Part shown: positions 20,173-32,349 of the stretch, piece after piece
How the letters are laid out: each line of letters starts with the position of its first letter
How positions within the stretch are numbered: position 1 is the stretch's first letter
Assembly: GCF_000003815.2 (NCBI RefSeq)
Contig: NC_049983.1
Location: 21,730,014-21,794,013 of the forward strand
Origin: Branchiostoma floridae
Taxonomy: Eukaryota > Chordata > Leptocardii > Amphioxiformes > Branchiostomatidae
Reading direction: 5' to 3'
Length of the DNA stretch: 64,000 nt
The notes under the pieces: generated by a model
Told to the model about the DNA's origin: nothing
Database searches by the model: none
What the model saw: the letters and a program-made list of their open reading frames with translations, nothing else
Translations under genes and position numbers: made by a program

Positions 20173-23100
20173 ATGGCGACGAATTCATCGTCTCAGGTAA
20201 GTACACGGCAGCCAAGTTGAACATGCTGACGCTGAGGTTGGTCAACGAAGTGGTTTCTCGAAGATTTGTACTCTACAACTACAATTGCCTTTAGCTCTAC
20301 AGACTACTGAAGTCATGTAATTGTGGATGGGGGGTACGGGGGCGGTGGTATGCAGGTGTCGAAAAACTGTTTAAATCGTACGTTGTGATGTACTACGGAT
20401 TGTGGATGGGACAACTGGTGGAGAGGCATGTGGCCAGGTAGGGGGTGGAATGTGTGTACAATAGGGATTGGCCGATTTGAGCTTTCATGAATAAACAAAG
20501 TTCGAGATAGTGGTACATAGGGCGACTGGGGGCATGGGGCGACTATTTGGGGGCAGTGGGACAGGGGTGTGGAAAAGTTTACGGTGATTTGGTATGCGTG
20601 TATGGGGAGAAACACATAGGAAACACTAATTTGCACCTGGGACAGTATAAATCAGTATAGCCTGACTATATTAAACTCGCGGTCATAGCGGCCCGCCCCA
20701 CTATGGCACGCCAAATGGGGTCAAAAGTCGCGCGGAGGATAAAATCGTGCGCGAGAGAGATAAAACCGTGGAGAGAGAAGAAATATCGTGCGAGAGAGAA
20801 AATAAAACCAGAGAGAGAGGAAATATCGTGCGAGAAAGGAAATAAAGTGCGAGAGAGGAAATAAAGTTGACAGGGAGGAAATAAACTGCGAGAGAGGAAA
20901 TAAACCTATAAAGATAGGAAATAAAGGGGTAGAGGTAGGAAATAACGTGCGAGAGAGGAAATAAACCTATAGAGATAGGAAATCCCGTGAGGGAGAGGAA
21001 ATAAAGGTGGAGGGATAGGAAATCCCGTGCGAGAGAGAAAATAAAGGTGGAGAGATAGGAAATATCGTGCGGGAGAGAAATTGAACCATGGATAGAGATA
21101 AAAAATATCGTGCGGGAGAGGAAATAAAGATGGAGAGATAGGAAATCCCGTGCGGGGGGGGGGGGGGAATAATAAAAACCATATATAGATAGGAAATACC
21201 GTGCGTGAGGGGAAATAAAGGTGGAGAGATAGGAAATACCGTGCGGGAAAGAAAATAAAGGTGGAGAGATAGGAAATATCGTGCGGGAGAGGAAATAAAA
21301 CCATAGAGATAGGAAATACCGTGCGAGAGAGAAAATAAAGGTGGAAAGATAGGAAATACCGTGCGGGATAGAAAATAAAGGTGGAAAGATAGGAAATACC
21401 GTGCGGGAGAGGAAATAAAACCAAAGAGATAGGAAATACCATGCGAGAGAGAAAATAAAGGTGGAAAGATAGGAAATACCGTGCGAGAGAGAAAATAAAG
21501 GTGGAGAGATAGGAAATATCGTGCGGGAGAGGAAATAAAACCAAAGAGATAGAAAATATCGTGCGGGAGAGAAAATGAAGGAGGAGAGATAGGAAATACC
21601 GCGCGAGAGGGAAAAAATGTGGAGAGATAGGAAATACCGTGCGGAAGAGAAAATAAAACCATAGAGATAGAAAATATCGTGCGGGAGAGGAAATAAAGGT
21701 GGAGGGATAGGAAATACCGTGCGGGAGAGGAAATAAAACCATAGAGATAGGAAATACCATGCGGGAGATTAAATAAACGTCGAGAGATAGGAAACACCGT
21801 GCGGCAGAGGAATAAAGGTGGAGAGATAGGAAATACCGTGCGGGAGAGAAAATAAAGGTGGAGAGATAGGAAATACCGTGCGGGAGAGGAAATAAAGCCA
21901 TAGAGATAGGAAATACCGTGCGGGAGAGAAAATATAGGTGGAGAGATAGGAAATACCGTGCGGGAGAGGAAATAAAACCATAGATAGAGATAGGAAATAC
22001 TGTGCGAGGGAGAAAATAAAAGTCGAGAGATAGGAAATACCGCGCGGGAGAGAAAATAAAGGTGGAGACAGAGAGGAAATACCGTGCGGGAGGGGAAATA
22101 AAGCTGGAGAGATAGGAAATATCGTCATGCAGGAGAGGAAATAAAACCATAGAGATAGGAAATACCGCGCGGGAGAGAAAATAAAGGTGGAGACAGAGAG
22201 GAAATACCGTGCGGGAGGGGAAATAAAGCTGGAGAGATAGGAAATATCGTCATGCAGGAGAGGAAATAAAACCATAGAGATAGGAAATACCGCGCGGGAG
22301 AGAAAATAAAGGTGGAGACAGAGAGGAAATACCGTGCAGGAGAGGAAATAAAGCTGGAGAGAAAGGAAATACCGTGCGGGAGAGAAAATAAAGGTGGAGG
22401 GATAGGAAATACCGTGCGGGAGAGAAAATATAGGTGGAGAGATAGGAAATATCGTGCGGGAGAGAAAATAAAGGTGGAGGGATAGGAAATATCGTGCAGG
22501 AGAGGAAATAAAGGTGGAGGGATAGGAAATACCGTGCGGGAGAGAAAATAAAGGTGGAGGGATAGGAAATACCGTGCGGGAGAGAAAATAAAGGTGGAGG
22601 GATAGGAAATATCGTGCGGGAGAGGAAATAAAGGTGGAGGGATAGGAAATATCGTGCGGGAGAGGAAATAAACCCATAGAGATAGGAAATGTCGTGCGGG
22701 AGAGAAAATATAGGTGGAGAGATAGGAAATGTCGTGCGAGAGAGGAAATAAAGGTGGAGAGAAATTAAATATTGTGCAAGAGAGAAAACAAAGGTGGAGA
22801 TATAGGGAATATTGTGCGAGAGAGGAAATATCCTTCGAGAGAGGAAATAAATGCGGAGAGAAGAAATAAACAGCCTATCTAGTATAGAATAGTCGGGAAT
22901 ATGATGAAAAACGGAAACATTTTATGGAAATGTCATGACATTGATTGATTATTGATAAAATCTATTAAAAGAAACTGATGATTATAACATTACCTGGATC
23001 CGCTAAAAACAAACTAAGGTCATATAGACTGTTGAAGTCAAGAACAGGATATAGATATTGACAATATACAGTAGAGGACTGCCCAAAGAAATTAACAAGA

Positions 23101-26100
23101 CAGGGGATTGGCTGCCACAAATCATTAATTGAAAATGGAAGATACTGTAATCAAGATAAGATAGAAGATGAACTCAATTTTATAGAATGTGGCTTATACA
23201 ATAGATTGTTATATTTTGTAGACTAGTACTACTGATGCTATATATGTTTCCCATGAATTCATACACCTAAGAAATTTTGAGGAATTGATATATCTAATAA
23301 CTTGATATAACTTTTGATTATAAGACATATCTGTTTATACATCTTCACCATCACAGGGGCAGATGAACTCAATTTTATAGAATGTGGCTTATACAATAGA
23401 TTGTTATATTTTGTAGACTAGTACTACTGATGCTATATATGTTTCCCATGAATTCATACACCTAAGAAATTTTGAGGAATTGATATATCTAATAACTTGA
23501 TATAACTTTTGATTATAAGACATATCTGTTTATACATCTTCACCATCACAGGGGCAGTCAAATTTGTTCTTGTGCTAACTTGCCAGACACTTCACTATAA
23601 TAATACTCCTCTGTTATCAGACAATCGTCCAAATGAAATTTTAACCAATGTATATATGTATATAGTACTTAGTCCTAGTAATGTGTAATATTTGACTCTT
23701 GTTATTGTGTGTTTCAAATGTAAATTGAATGCAATTCAGTGGTCCCACTGCGAATTTTCAATAAAGTCATCATCATCATCATCATCATGTATCTGTTAAA
23801 TACCATTTTGTCTTGACCTGCACATTACCCAGTATATGTACTGTAAAGGGAATAAAGATCTTCTTTCCATTAAATTTCTGCTGGTGTTGATTCAAACAAG
23901 ATGGGCAGAGTTGTCAAAATATGGTACAGAAACAATGAATGACCTGATTGTTTAGGATTCTTTTCATATTGATAAAGTGTTTACATTTCAAAAAATATCC
24001 GGAAACACTGACACACAGACATACCAAAAAGGGTACTACTGGTAGTGTCATAGTCACAATTTTTCTTGAGGAGGGATGGGTAAGAAACTATTCTGCTTTT
24101 GATCATATTGCAGACTCTTTTCAAAAGATGATACTGACAGTGTCACATTCTTTGGGAAGTTTACATGGGTAATCTTAGCCCCAAAAGTCTTCTTTCATTC
24201 AAGAAAGAAGAATTGGGATAAAGTGGAAAATGATTGCTGCCATATACATTCTCATAATCTTACCATCTACAGATGTATGCAGTAAAAGCAAAGATGCAAC
24301 AATAAGTCACATACACTTTGAATCTTCTTGACAGCTTTAATAGATACTTGAAACGTTACACATGCCTCACAATCTTATTGCATTTCTGTATGTACAAAAA
24401 ATGATGCCGGCTGAAATGATATACATTTTGAATTTTTATCTTGCCAATAAAATCTCTAAAAAAAAAATTTACAACTGTTTTTAAAATTTGCAAAACTGGT
24501 TACAATCCATGTCCTGTTGGCTGGGACCAGGTCTGGTTTCTCCCCGTTTACTCTCTCATGGACCAAGTTCTGCTTCTCTTCCATTGAAGGTGCTCCATCT
24601 GGAGAATGGAAACAGGAGAGTGAGATTTGACATTTCAAGCATTGTCGGAAATCATAGTCCAAACCATACCAGGTTTGAAAAATTACAAGATAGAAAAATC
24701 AGAACATGATCAGTCACTTCATCCACCTTTACAGGCCAATTCATAGCTCTCGAGATGACCTTATCTTTATTATTCTATCTGTCAAAATTATGGAGTAGCC
24801 ATATACAAGTATTTTGTCCCATAGCTAGCTACCCCATTCCATCAGATGATGAAATGACTAAGGCTAGCAGACATCCAGACAGAGTTTCAATGAGACTCTT
24901 ACTGATTTAGTGCAGATACTCAGATTTTAATCACAGATGGACAGACAAAATGGCAAAAATTATAGAATACAGGATGTAACAGTTAATGTCATTAGATTGG
25001 AATCTAGGTTCAACAATGAAACACTGCATCTGTATGAGTCTTGTGGGATCAAGGTCATTTTAACAAGGTCACGATAACAAAGAAATGGGAAGTTCTTTCA
25101 GGCAGGGTTTTAATAGAGTTTCTAGGCTTCTTTGGTGCCTTTCATCTGTTTCTAGCTTTAAAGCTTCAATATTCAGTAGCATTTTGAAAATGTGTTCAGC
25201 ACCATGGACAGGCATGCATGCCTCCTTGGCGTGTGTGTATCCTTGGTCACATTGCATAATACGTAACGGAATACACTTTTGTGTGCTTAATACAGTAGAA
25301 GCCAGTTAATTGCACAACGGATTAACGCACGGAATCCCAAAATCCCAAACCGGTGTGGTCCTGCTAGACAACTTCGCATTATTGCACCAGCCGGATAATT
25401 GCACGAAATTCACTGGCAAATAGGCCGTGCAATTAAGCTGCTTCTACTGTATCCAAAACTTGGAACCTGTTTTATATGGAAGAGGGAATTTCTATCATTT
25501 GCTATAATACAGTGAACAATTATTTTGCTAGACTGTGACTGTGACTCTATAGATGCATGCTGGGTTCCCTGTATTTTGCGCCAATGCCATGCCCTTCCTA
25601 AAAGTACTAGTACACAGTAGAAGCCGCTTAATTGTACTGCCTGTTGCACTGCCTAACAGAAGTGTGTGTTAATCCGTTGGGCAATTAACTGGCTTCTACT
25701 GTATAATATCTGAGTGGGAGGGGGGCGAAGGGACGCCCTACCCTCGCCCGCCTCCCTACTTTATTTACGCCTATTACGGCTACCAAACAACCAACAAATC
25801 TTCTTCATGACTCGGTTATTTTGTAGCAAATTTATGTCTCATAGTGCAGGTCACATGTAGTTGTAAGGCCTATATAAACAGACTCTTATACCTGAGCTCA
25901 GTGTTGCATGTTGTAGCGGACCAGTGGCTGAAGCAATCCCATCCTGTTCTGTGTTCACGTCTGAGGGGGCGTGACGTCAGCGGTCAGTATCACCTCTCGC
26001 GTTTGCATGCGATTTTGGTGATTTGTTCTCTCGCGCTTGCATGCGGTTTTTTTCCTCGCTCGCAAATCATCATCATCGTTTTCGCCGAGAGAGAGGAAAA

Positions 26101-27391
26101 ATCATCATCATCGTTTTCGCTGAGAGAGAGGAAAAATCATCATCATCGTTTCCGCCGAGAGAGAGAAAACAAAATCACAGGCACACGCGAAAGACAACGC
26201 CGCGAAAAGGGATCGATGGGTGCAAACTGGGAAGAAAAACGTTTGTTTGTACTAAATACAAATCCTAAAATATACAATGCGAGTGTGAGGTCTATCTTAC
26301 TTCTGGGTCTTGATTTCGGTAAAGTAATTTCTCGCGTTTGCATGTGGTGTTTTTACTTCTCGCTCGCGCTGGCTGACTTGCTGCGAGCGAGGACAAATCC
26401 TGGGCGGGAGGAAATAAACGCCAGGGGGATAGGAATAATAATCAGGCACGTCAGGCGAAAGAAGAACGTGAGCGAGATGAAACTGCATTATCATAATGAC
26501 ATGAATAAAATGTTGTTGTTGTAAAATCAATGCCTGTGGTGGGTAAAGTTAGGTGATAATTTAATTGCGAGCCATATTAAAACACACGTACTATTTATTA
26601 TCGAAATAGGTCCAGCCTTTTGGCAGGATGCCCCATTCAATAAGAATTGTTTGCCCTATTGACATGCCAATCGTAATAAGGCACCTGTAGACGTTTAGGA
26701 CAACATCTGTTGATTTAAATTCTCATTCATTCCCGGCTGAGGAAAGGCTGGACTTTCTTGCTCAGTTGTAACCGCAACAATCATGATTTGCGATGTATGA
26801 TGCGATGCATATCTATAACATACTAGACACATGGAACTGTGTTTCATGCATTATCCTTCAAATGTTAAAGCACCATTTTACCCACATCAAGATCACACTT
26901 TGCTATACTTCTTAATCATCCAGATACACAGTTCTTTAATGGTGTTTGTGTAGGCTTAGACGACTGTCTGCAAAATAGTCGGTGTTTTCTCTCACATAAG
27001 ATTTGTTTTCTCCCGCAAGGTATTTTCTCTCACGCAAGATATTTTCCCTCGCGCAAAGTATCATCTCTCGCGTAAGATCTCTATTCTCTTCTGCAAAATA
27101 TTTTCTCTCGCGAAAGATATTTTCCCTCTCGCAAGATATTACTTTCCCGCAAAGTATTATCTCTCACGTAAGATATTTTCCATCCCGCAAAATATTTTAT
27201 CTTGCGCAAGATGTTTTCTCCCCTACAGAAAATATCTAGCGCGAGAGAAAATACTTTGTGGGAGAGGAAATATCGTGTAACGGTGCTTGGGAGAATGGAT
27301 ACTTTACGGGAGAGAAAATCGTGGCAAGATTACTTTATGTGAGAGCATGCCATCGACATTGTTGTTGAGTGTATGCGAGTTTGTTTGTTTG

Positions 27392-27447
<56 letters not shown>

Positions 27448-29685
27448 GGAAACAAGAGCAAGTACCTTATATGCATATATGACAAGACTCTCGGTAAGAG
27501 AAAATTATTGTATATTCGATATGAATACAATTCTATTGAATGAAGTGATGTCTACATAGTATACTTAGACTGGCAAATGTACATGTGCAATGCTGGGGTA
27601 GCGATTCTGTTTAACAATTTTACTTATGCGTTCAAATGAACACAGTGTACACAAGCACTCATCATGCACGGCCGGTCATAATAACTAGTCACGAAATACA
27701 TTGTACACACGCACATACACACACACGTGCACACACATACGCACACACACATACATGATACATACGCACATACATACAAATATACATACAAACACACACA
27801 CACAGAGATGCTGTCAGAGGTAATCTATGATATCCAAGTCATCAGTAACGTTGTTTAAGCATTTACTCCCATCCATCACCAAATGTCCGTTTTTCCTCTC
27901 GCGCCCTCTTTTGTTTTCCCTCTGACGGGTGTAGTTTATTTCCTCTCGCGCGGTTTCTTTTATCTCTCTCCGCGTTTTCTTTCCTCGCGACGATTTTTCT
28001 TCTTTTGACACCGTTGGCGCTCCATACCCCACAGTTACCGGCAATAGGGTCAATAACCGCCAATAACCGCCAGAGAGATTGTGTAAACACAGGCAATTGG
28101 CAATGGCACAGTAGAAAACAGTGGGACGTAGGTAGCCCCTACCAGGTTTCGTGGATCGGTGGTCTAATTGTAGAAATTGGCCAAATAGAGTCAATAGTAC
28201 GCTAGGGGAGACGGCCGGCCAGAAAAAACATTATCCTCACTCACATTCGTGGCCGTACACCACTGATCCACGAAGCCTGGTAGAGGCTATTATAGGCCTA
28301 CCGATCTATTTTTGGCGACGCCTCTGGGGCTAGCCTAACAGTATAGTATATGTCCGATTGGCAAAAATTCCGGGAATTCTACAGGAATTTTTCCGCACCT
28401 GCGTTGTTCCATCATCCCTTTGGTGACTTGGTGAGCATTGGATCATAAGTTGCAGGAAGTCTATAGCGCCCGCCGTCTCTGCAACTTATGATCCACTGCT
28501 CATCGAGTCACGTGTTTTATCTAGGTAACACAACGTCACAGAAGGATTGGATTGGTGTTTCCTTGACAAAGACTGGAGCTGATTAGTCGAAAATTGGGGT
28601 CATATTGGGGTCCAATTTTTGTGTTGGTAATTACAGTTCAACTTTTTTCCATGGTACTTCTAATTGTTTATAATGTTTTCACCCTTTAGGTAGGAAAGCA
28701 GTACTTCAGGCTGCGCAACGGTAAGCTGCCACATCAGTGTAGAAGATGCCAATATTCTACAACACATAAACACGCTCTGAAACGGCACCTCAAGGCGAAA
28801 CATGGTCGTCAACGAAACAGATCGAAAAAGGAAGTCATCACACACAACTGCCCACAGTGTAAGTACAGCACGGAGATAGAATCACGTATGAAACGTCATC
28901 TCCGAACTCACACCGGTGAGAGACCGTACCACTGCCAGCTGTGCGACTATTCGGCGACTCAATCGGACAACCTGAAGAAGCACGTCATGTCCAAACACAC
29001 CGATGTGAGACCCTTCCGCTGTGGGCACTGCGAGTTTTCAACTGTTGACAAGAGTAAACTTGTCAAACACATCAGAATATGTCACGGCGGGGAAAAACCG
29101 TATCACTGCGATATGTGTGAATTTTCCACAGCGGAGAAGAGAAGACTGAAGTACCACCTCGTTTCCAAACACAGTAAATACAGGCCTTACAAGTGCGAAC
29201 TGTGCGACTATTCCGGCGTTAGCAAGGAGAAGTTGAAACGCCACATGACCAATCATACTGGTGACAAGCAGCACAGGTGCCACATATGCGCGTACTCCTC
29301 CTATGACAGTGGTAACTTGAAGCGTCACATCGCTACCCACACCGGCGAGAGGCCGTTCAAATGTGGCATCTGTCCTTTTTCGTCCATACGGATGTCCGAC
29401 CTACAGCGACATATGGCCCTACACACTGGCGAGAAACGATTTCTCTGCGTACAGTGCGACTATTCGGCTATATCCAGTTATACTCTTGCCAGACATGTCC
29501 GAGCGAAGCACGACAAGTTGAAACCGTTTCAGTGCAGTCTCTGTGAGTACGCTGCCTCGCAGTTGTACACGCTGAAAGATCACATGGCCACGCACGCTGC
29601 TGAAAAATCCTTTAAGTGTGATGTTTGTAGTTATGCTACGGCAAGGATGACTTGCTTGAAGCGGCACATGAAGAAACATAGGTGA
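20173..29685 (+). CDS. C2H2 zinc-finger protein, 11 fingers
   Basis: Last exon 28690-29685 opens after acceptor CCCTTTAG and encodes 11 consecutive C2H2 fingers, from CRRCQYSTTHKHALKRH to CDVCSYATARMTCLKRH, then a stop. Several linkers are TGERP/TGEK-like; most fingers have the C-x-x-C-x-(Y/F)-(S/A) pattern of the poly-ZF group that includes REST and ZNF64-like proteins. It likely binds DNA in the nucleus; target unknown. No KRAB, BTB or SCAN domain is visible. Exon 1 is inferred: ATG at 20173 reads MATNSSSQ and ends at CAG|GTAAGT (20196), phase 0, matching the phase-0 start of the finger exon; the joined protein is 339 aa. The intron of 8.5 kb holds the right copy of the 7-kb element. If exon 1 is wrong the finger exon still stands alone. 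Confidence 0.8.
20745..22862. repeat. 40-bp tandem array (about 53 units), right element
   Basis: Reverse complement of the array at 6104-7885 with the same 40-bp period. It has extra units between about 21790 and 22415, including a 125-bp higher-order repeat, and a G11-12 run at 21155-21167 where the left array has a C-run. The open frames of 276-414 codons on the minus strand are translations of the repeat, not genes. Confidence 0.95.
22041..22415. repeat. 125-bp higher-order repeat, three copies, right array only
   Basis: CGCGCGGGAGAGAAAATAAA begins at 22041, 22166 and 22291, exactly 125 bp apart. The 125-bp unit contains three variant 40-bp units plus a 5-bp insertion (GACAGAGAGG and GTCATGCAGG variants). 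The left array has the segment once (about 6720-6850), so the triplication followed insertion of the two copies. Confidence 0.85.
22880..23788 (+). mobile_element. 5'-truncated LINE 3' end, right element
   Basis: Degenerate reverse-transcriptase C-terminus with IEDELNF at about 23160-23180. Stop-interrupted 3' sequence follows, then AATAAAG and (TCA)n at 23760-23788. It is the mirror of 5360-6080 and contains a 195-bp duplication absent from the left copy. Confidence 0.6.
23166..23555. repeat. 195-bp tandem duplication in the right element
   Basis: AGATGAACTCAATTTTATAG begins at 23166 and again at 23361; the copies are essentially identical and adjoin. The left element has this segment once (about 5590-5790), so the duplication is specific to the right copy. 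Confidence 0.95.
25293..25449. mobile_element. 157-bp pogo/Tigger-like MITE, right element
   Basis: Mirror of 3706-3862, with CAGTAGAAGCC ends and TA on both flanks. Same length as the left copy. Confidence 0.85.
25615..25701. mobile_element. 87-bp pogo/Tigger-like MITE, right element
   Basis: Mirror of 3454-3540, with CAGTAGAAGCCGCTTAATTG at one end and CTGGCTTCTACTG then TA at the other. Confidence 0.75.
27395..27446. repeat. (GT)26 microsatellite inside the right element
   Basis: Mirror of the (AC)25 at 1718-1767. The adjacent unique sequence lacks about 19 bp that is present beside the left copy's tract (around 1645-1665). Confidence 0.95.
28133..28289. mobile_element. MITE with TAGCCYCTACCAGGCTTC ends
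   Basis: TAGCCCCTACCAGGTTTCGT and ACGAAGCCTGGTAGAGGCTA form opposing ends about 157 bp apart, with further pairing GGATCGGTGGT/ACCACTGATCC. Internal GTAGAAATTGGCCAAATAGAG is shared, slightly changed, with the element at 37700-37884. No clear target duplication. Confidence 0.65.
28423..28511. repeat. Imperfect inverted repeat (hairpin)
   Basis: The arms GTGACTTGGTGAGCA, then TTGGATCATAAGTTGCAG, and CTGCAACTTATGATCCA, then CTGCTCATCGAGTCAC, flank a 24-bp loop. It lies in the zinc-finger gene intron, 180 bp before the last exon. It could be a tiny MITE or a structured RNA segment. Confidence 0.7.
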
Positions 29686-29738
29686 AAAGTAGGGGGTGGG
29701 TACCGGGACAGGAAATTCAGATACAGGTACGGTCCAGG

Positions 29739-29934
29739 TACTCTCCAAGCAGAGGTTAGGCTCCGGCGTTTTTTTAAACGTTTTTTAGTCGTTTTTATCG
29801 GGCTTTCTATTTTGTTTTGTATCTTGTATTGTTAGGTTTTGACAATACAACATACAATACAAAATAGAAAGCCCGATAAAAACGACTAAAAAACGTTTAA
29901 AAGACAGCCGGGCCTAACCTCTGCGTTGAGAGTA
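29739..29934. mobile_element. 196-bp MULE-type MITE with 9-bp target duplication
   Basis: Ends TACTCTCCAAGCAGAGGTT and AACCTCTGCG-TTGAGAGTA. Long near-perfect arms (AACGTTTTTTAGTCGTTTTT, then ATCGGGCTTTC) form a strong hairpin. CGGTCCAGG flanks both sides exactly (29730-29738 and 29935-29943). It sits in the 3' UTR region of the zinc-finger gene. Confidence 0.9.
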
Positions 29935-29943
29935 CGGTCCAGG

Positions 29944-32349
29944 TCCAGAGGATCAGCTACGGTCCGGACCTGAACCTGGACCTGATTGTATATAAAAACT
30001 CGTGAATGGGCGTTAGTTAAATGATCACACTTGAGAAAAGAGGCGGAATGATATTGTGTATACTATTAACTGTGTTCTTTTACGATATATGTCTAAAATG
30101 TTCATTTCTGATTTTCTTTCTATGTTTAATGGGAAAGTTGTTTTGTAATTGAATAATGAAATATGAAGTGCCGTTTTGGACTCCACCTAACCCAGCACAA
30201 TCCACATTCTTTTGTTTTAGACGTATCTTTCTCTATGTAGCTTTTTTATTTTGTGCGAAATAGATTTAAAAACAAAAAGAACAATTAAGACATCGACAGT
30301 AGAGTAAAAAGTAAATTAAGGATGACATATTTTGCACAGTTGATTGAACTACTGTTACAAACATATTAATATTGGAATCTACATATCCGCAGACATGCAA
30401 TTGCATTAAAAGGAATTGAATATTTTGAACAACTTCTTTGTGTATTTTTTGTTGGATATCGATATGCTACGAAATCTGGGTAATTGGCTCTCCTAGGCTC
30501 TCCTTGTTTCCCTAAGCAGGAAAAGTTTTCAATCACCTTGTCTTTTCCGTCGGCTTTTAGACCTACCTACGCACCAAGTACAATATAGATCCATGTCTTC
30601 TTTAGTTTCGAGGCATTAAAAACAGAATTCCACAGGGAATGCTTTGGCAGTACGTAGTGCTATACTATTAGCTCCGTCCATGAGCTTTCGCCAAAAAGCC
30701 ACCCCTCCCCTTTCAAATAGAATCGGCCCACCTGCAGACATAGCGCCAGTGCTTGCCAGTGCCAAGTCCAGCCGCCATATTGACCTCCTGCGAACTGCAA
30801 AGTTTCAGCAACTGATATCTTTGGTAGGTACAAATAAGTAGGAAGTCATCCGACTGTTTTATTGTTGTTTTATTTTCTTAATTTCAACATCCTGTTATGG
30901 CTGCGGAGCTCGTTGTTTTCCATAGGCCCCAAGGCACTGTAGGCCAATGTATCGTACGGTTACTAAGTAACGTTAACAGGTGTACGTGTACTTATGTAAA
31001 CAGAAAGGCAAAGTTACCCTTTGTGATGTCCGGAGACTGAAAAGCAGACTCTAGTAAGAATGTAGCTCTACTACATACAAAATCAAAAGTGCTTAAGTTA
31101 ACATGTTTCCTGTAGAGACATGGGAACATACCAGGTTTGCCGTGAAGACGTTGTAATAGTACAGATTATATATCTTAAAACAGGAAGTTGGACGTAGTTT
31201 TGACTTCCGCATTTTCGTTGCCTTCGCATCGAGTTCTCCTGCTTCCCTGAACCCCGCCTTATGTTCAAAGAAAGGTGTTACATCGAGACAACTGCTCAGT
31301 CTCAAGTCACGTCTTGTTTCTAATACAAGGGATGGATTTCCACCAACAGTGATGTTTCTCTGGAATAATGGTAATAGCCTTGATGTACTAGCATCATAAT
31401 AATGTACTAGCATCACCGAGTAGCAGAACACAATCTGATTCTTCCGTGACGTTGGAAAAAAAGGTTTAGAAATTAGTACACGAGAGACATTTCCTTTTTA
31501 GTATAGAATATGTCGGCGTTGAGACTGTTCGGTTTGGATTGTGATTTTTTTCCATCTAGTGTTTAAACACGTATCATTATTATCATGCAACTGCCATTCG
31601 AGTTGGGCCGGCTGTAGTTGACCTTTACAGAGGCGCATGCGCAATTTCAATAAGTTGCCAGGGCTCGAAACCCTCGGTGCACACGCCCTTTAGTTTTGTG
31701 CTTGTAATATTGGAGCTGTTTGTCAAATTTTAGGCTGTAGGCTCTCCGATACTAATACACCTTCTAGATACTTCTTTAATATTACGTGCATGAATGTAAT
31801 TGCGTTATTAGTACTAGTGCTTACTCTCCAAGCAGAGGTTGGTGGGAAAAATCGTGACCTTTTCGTTATATGCCGTATTCTTTTATACGGCATATAAGGA
31901 AAAGGTCACGATTTTCTGCTTGGAGAATAATTGGTACTCTGGTATACAACAATTACATCACGCTGTAGATGTTACTGAAGAGAGGTTGAGGTTTTATTCC
32001 TGTGTTGTCTTCTTGATAATGCTGTCTTCTTATAAATATAAATCTTTATCAATACTATATTTGCAAAATCAAAGGCTATTTGCATGTACAGTTCCTAAAT
32101 AAAAGTAAAGTCATGGAGTATGCAACACTAAGTACATGTAGTACTAAGTACATGTATGTTGTACACTACAACTACGTTTACTGTTGTGTTTGATTTCTTC
32201 TTTGAAGACAGTGACTAACAAAATGTCCCACGTTCTGCATAATGGAGACTTTTATGAGTTAAGTAGATACGTAGTCTTTTGGTAAAAAAACAGTCTCGAA
32301 CAGAATTGAATGAAAGGCAAATCATTAACTGTCTGTTTACTTTCTCAGG
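29944..32349. other. Intergenic region upstream of NTase-TPR gene B
   Basis: No coding region supported. It holds the MITE at 31822-31929. TTTACTTTCTCAG ending at 32349 looks like a splice acceptor, so NTase-TPR gene B probably has an upstream non-coding exon somewhere here that I could not place. Confidence 0.5.
31822..31929. mobile_element. 108-bp MULE-type MITE
   Basis: Ends TACTCTCCAAGCAGAGGTT and TCTGCTTGGAGAATA, with arms AAAATCGTGACCTTTTC/GAAAAGGTCACGATTTT-like and a central TATGCCGTAT palindrome. Third member of the family at 8851 and 29739. The flanking 9-mers match only at six positions, so the target duplication has decayed. Confidence 0.8.

Larger units (their letters stand above)
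20702..28026 (-). mobile_element. 7-kb non-autonomous TIR element, right copy (inverted)
   Basis: Same unit as 1112-7923 in reverse orientation: begins TATGGCACGCCAAATGG and ends with the complement of TATGGAGCGCCAACGG. CCCCAC lies directly on both sides (20696-20701 and 28027-28032), a 6-bp target duplication that differs from the left copy's. Length 7325 bp, 513 bp longer than the left copy. The difference is explained by array growth (about 330 bp) and a 195-bp tandem duplication, less small deletions. Unique parts match almost base for base. The surrounding intron belongs to the zinc-finger gene. Confidence 0.85.

Noticed and set aside
1112-28026. Inverted segmental duplication or assembly palindrome
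   Set aside because: Homology stops exactly at CCATA tips and each copy has its own flanking duplication. The copies also differ by array length and a 195-bp duplication, which an assembly mirror artefact would not produce.
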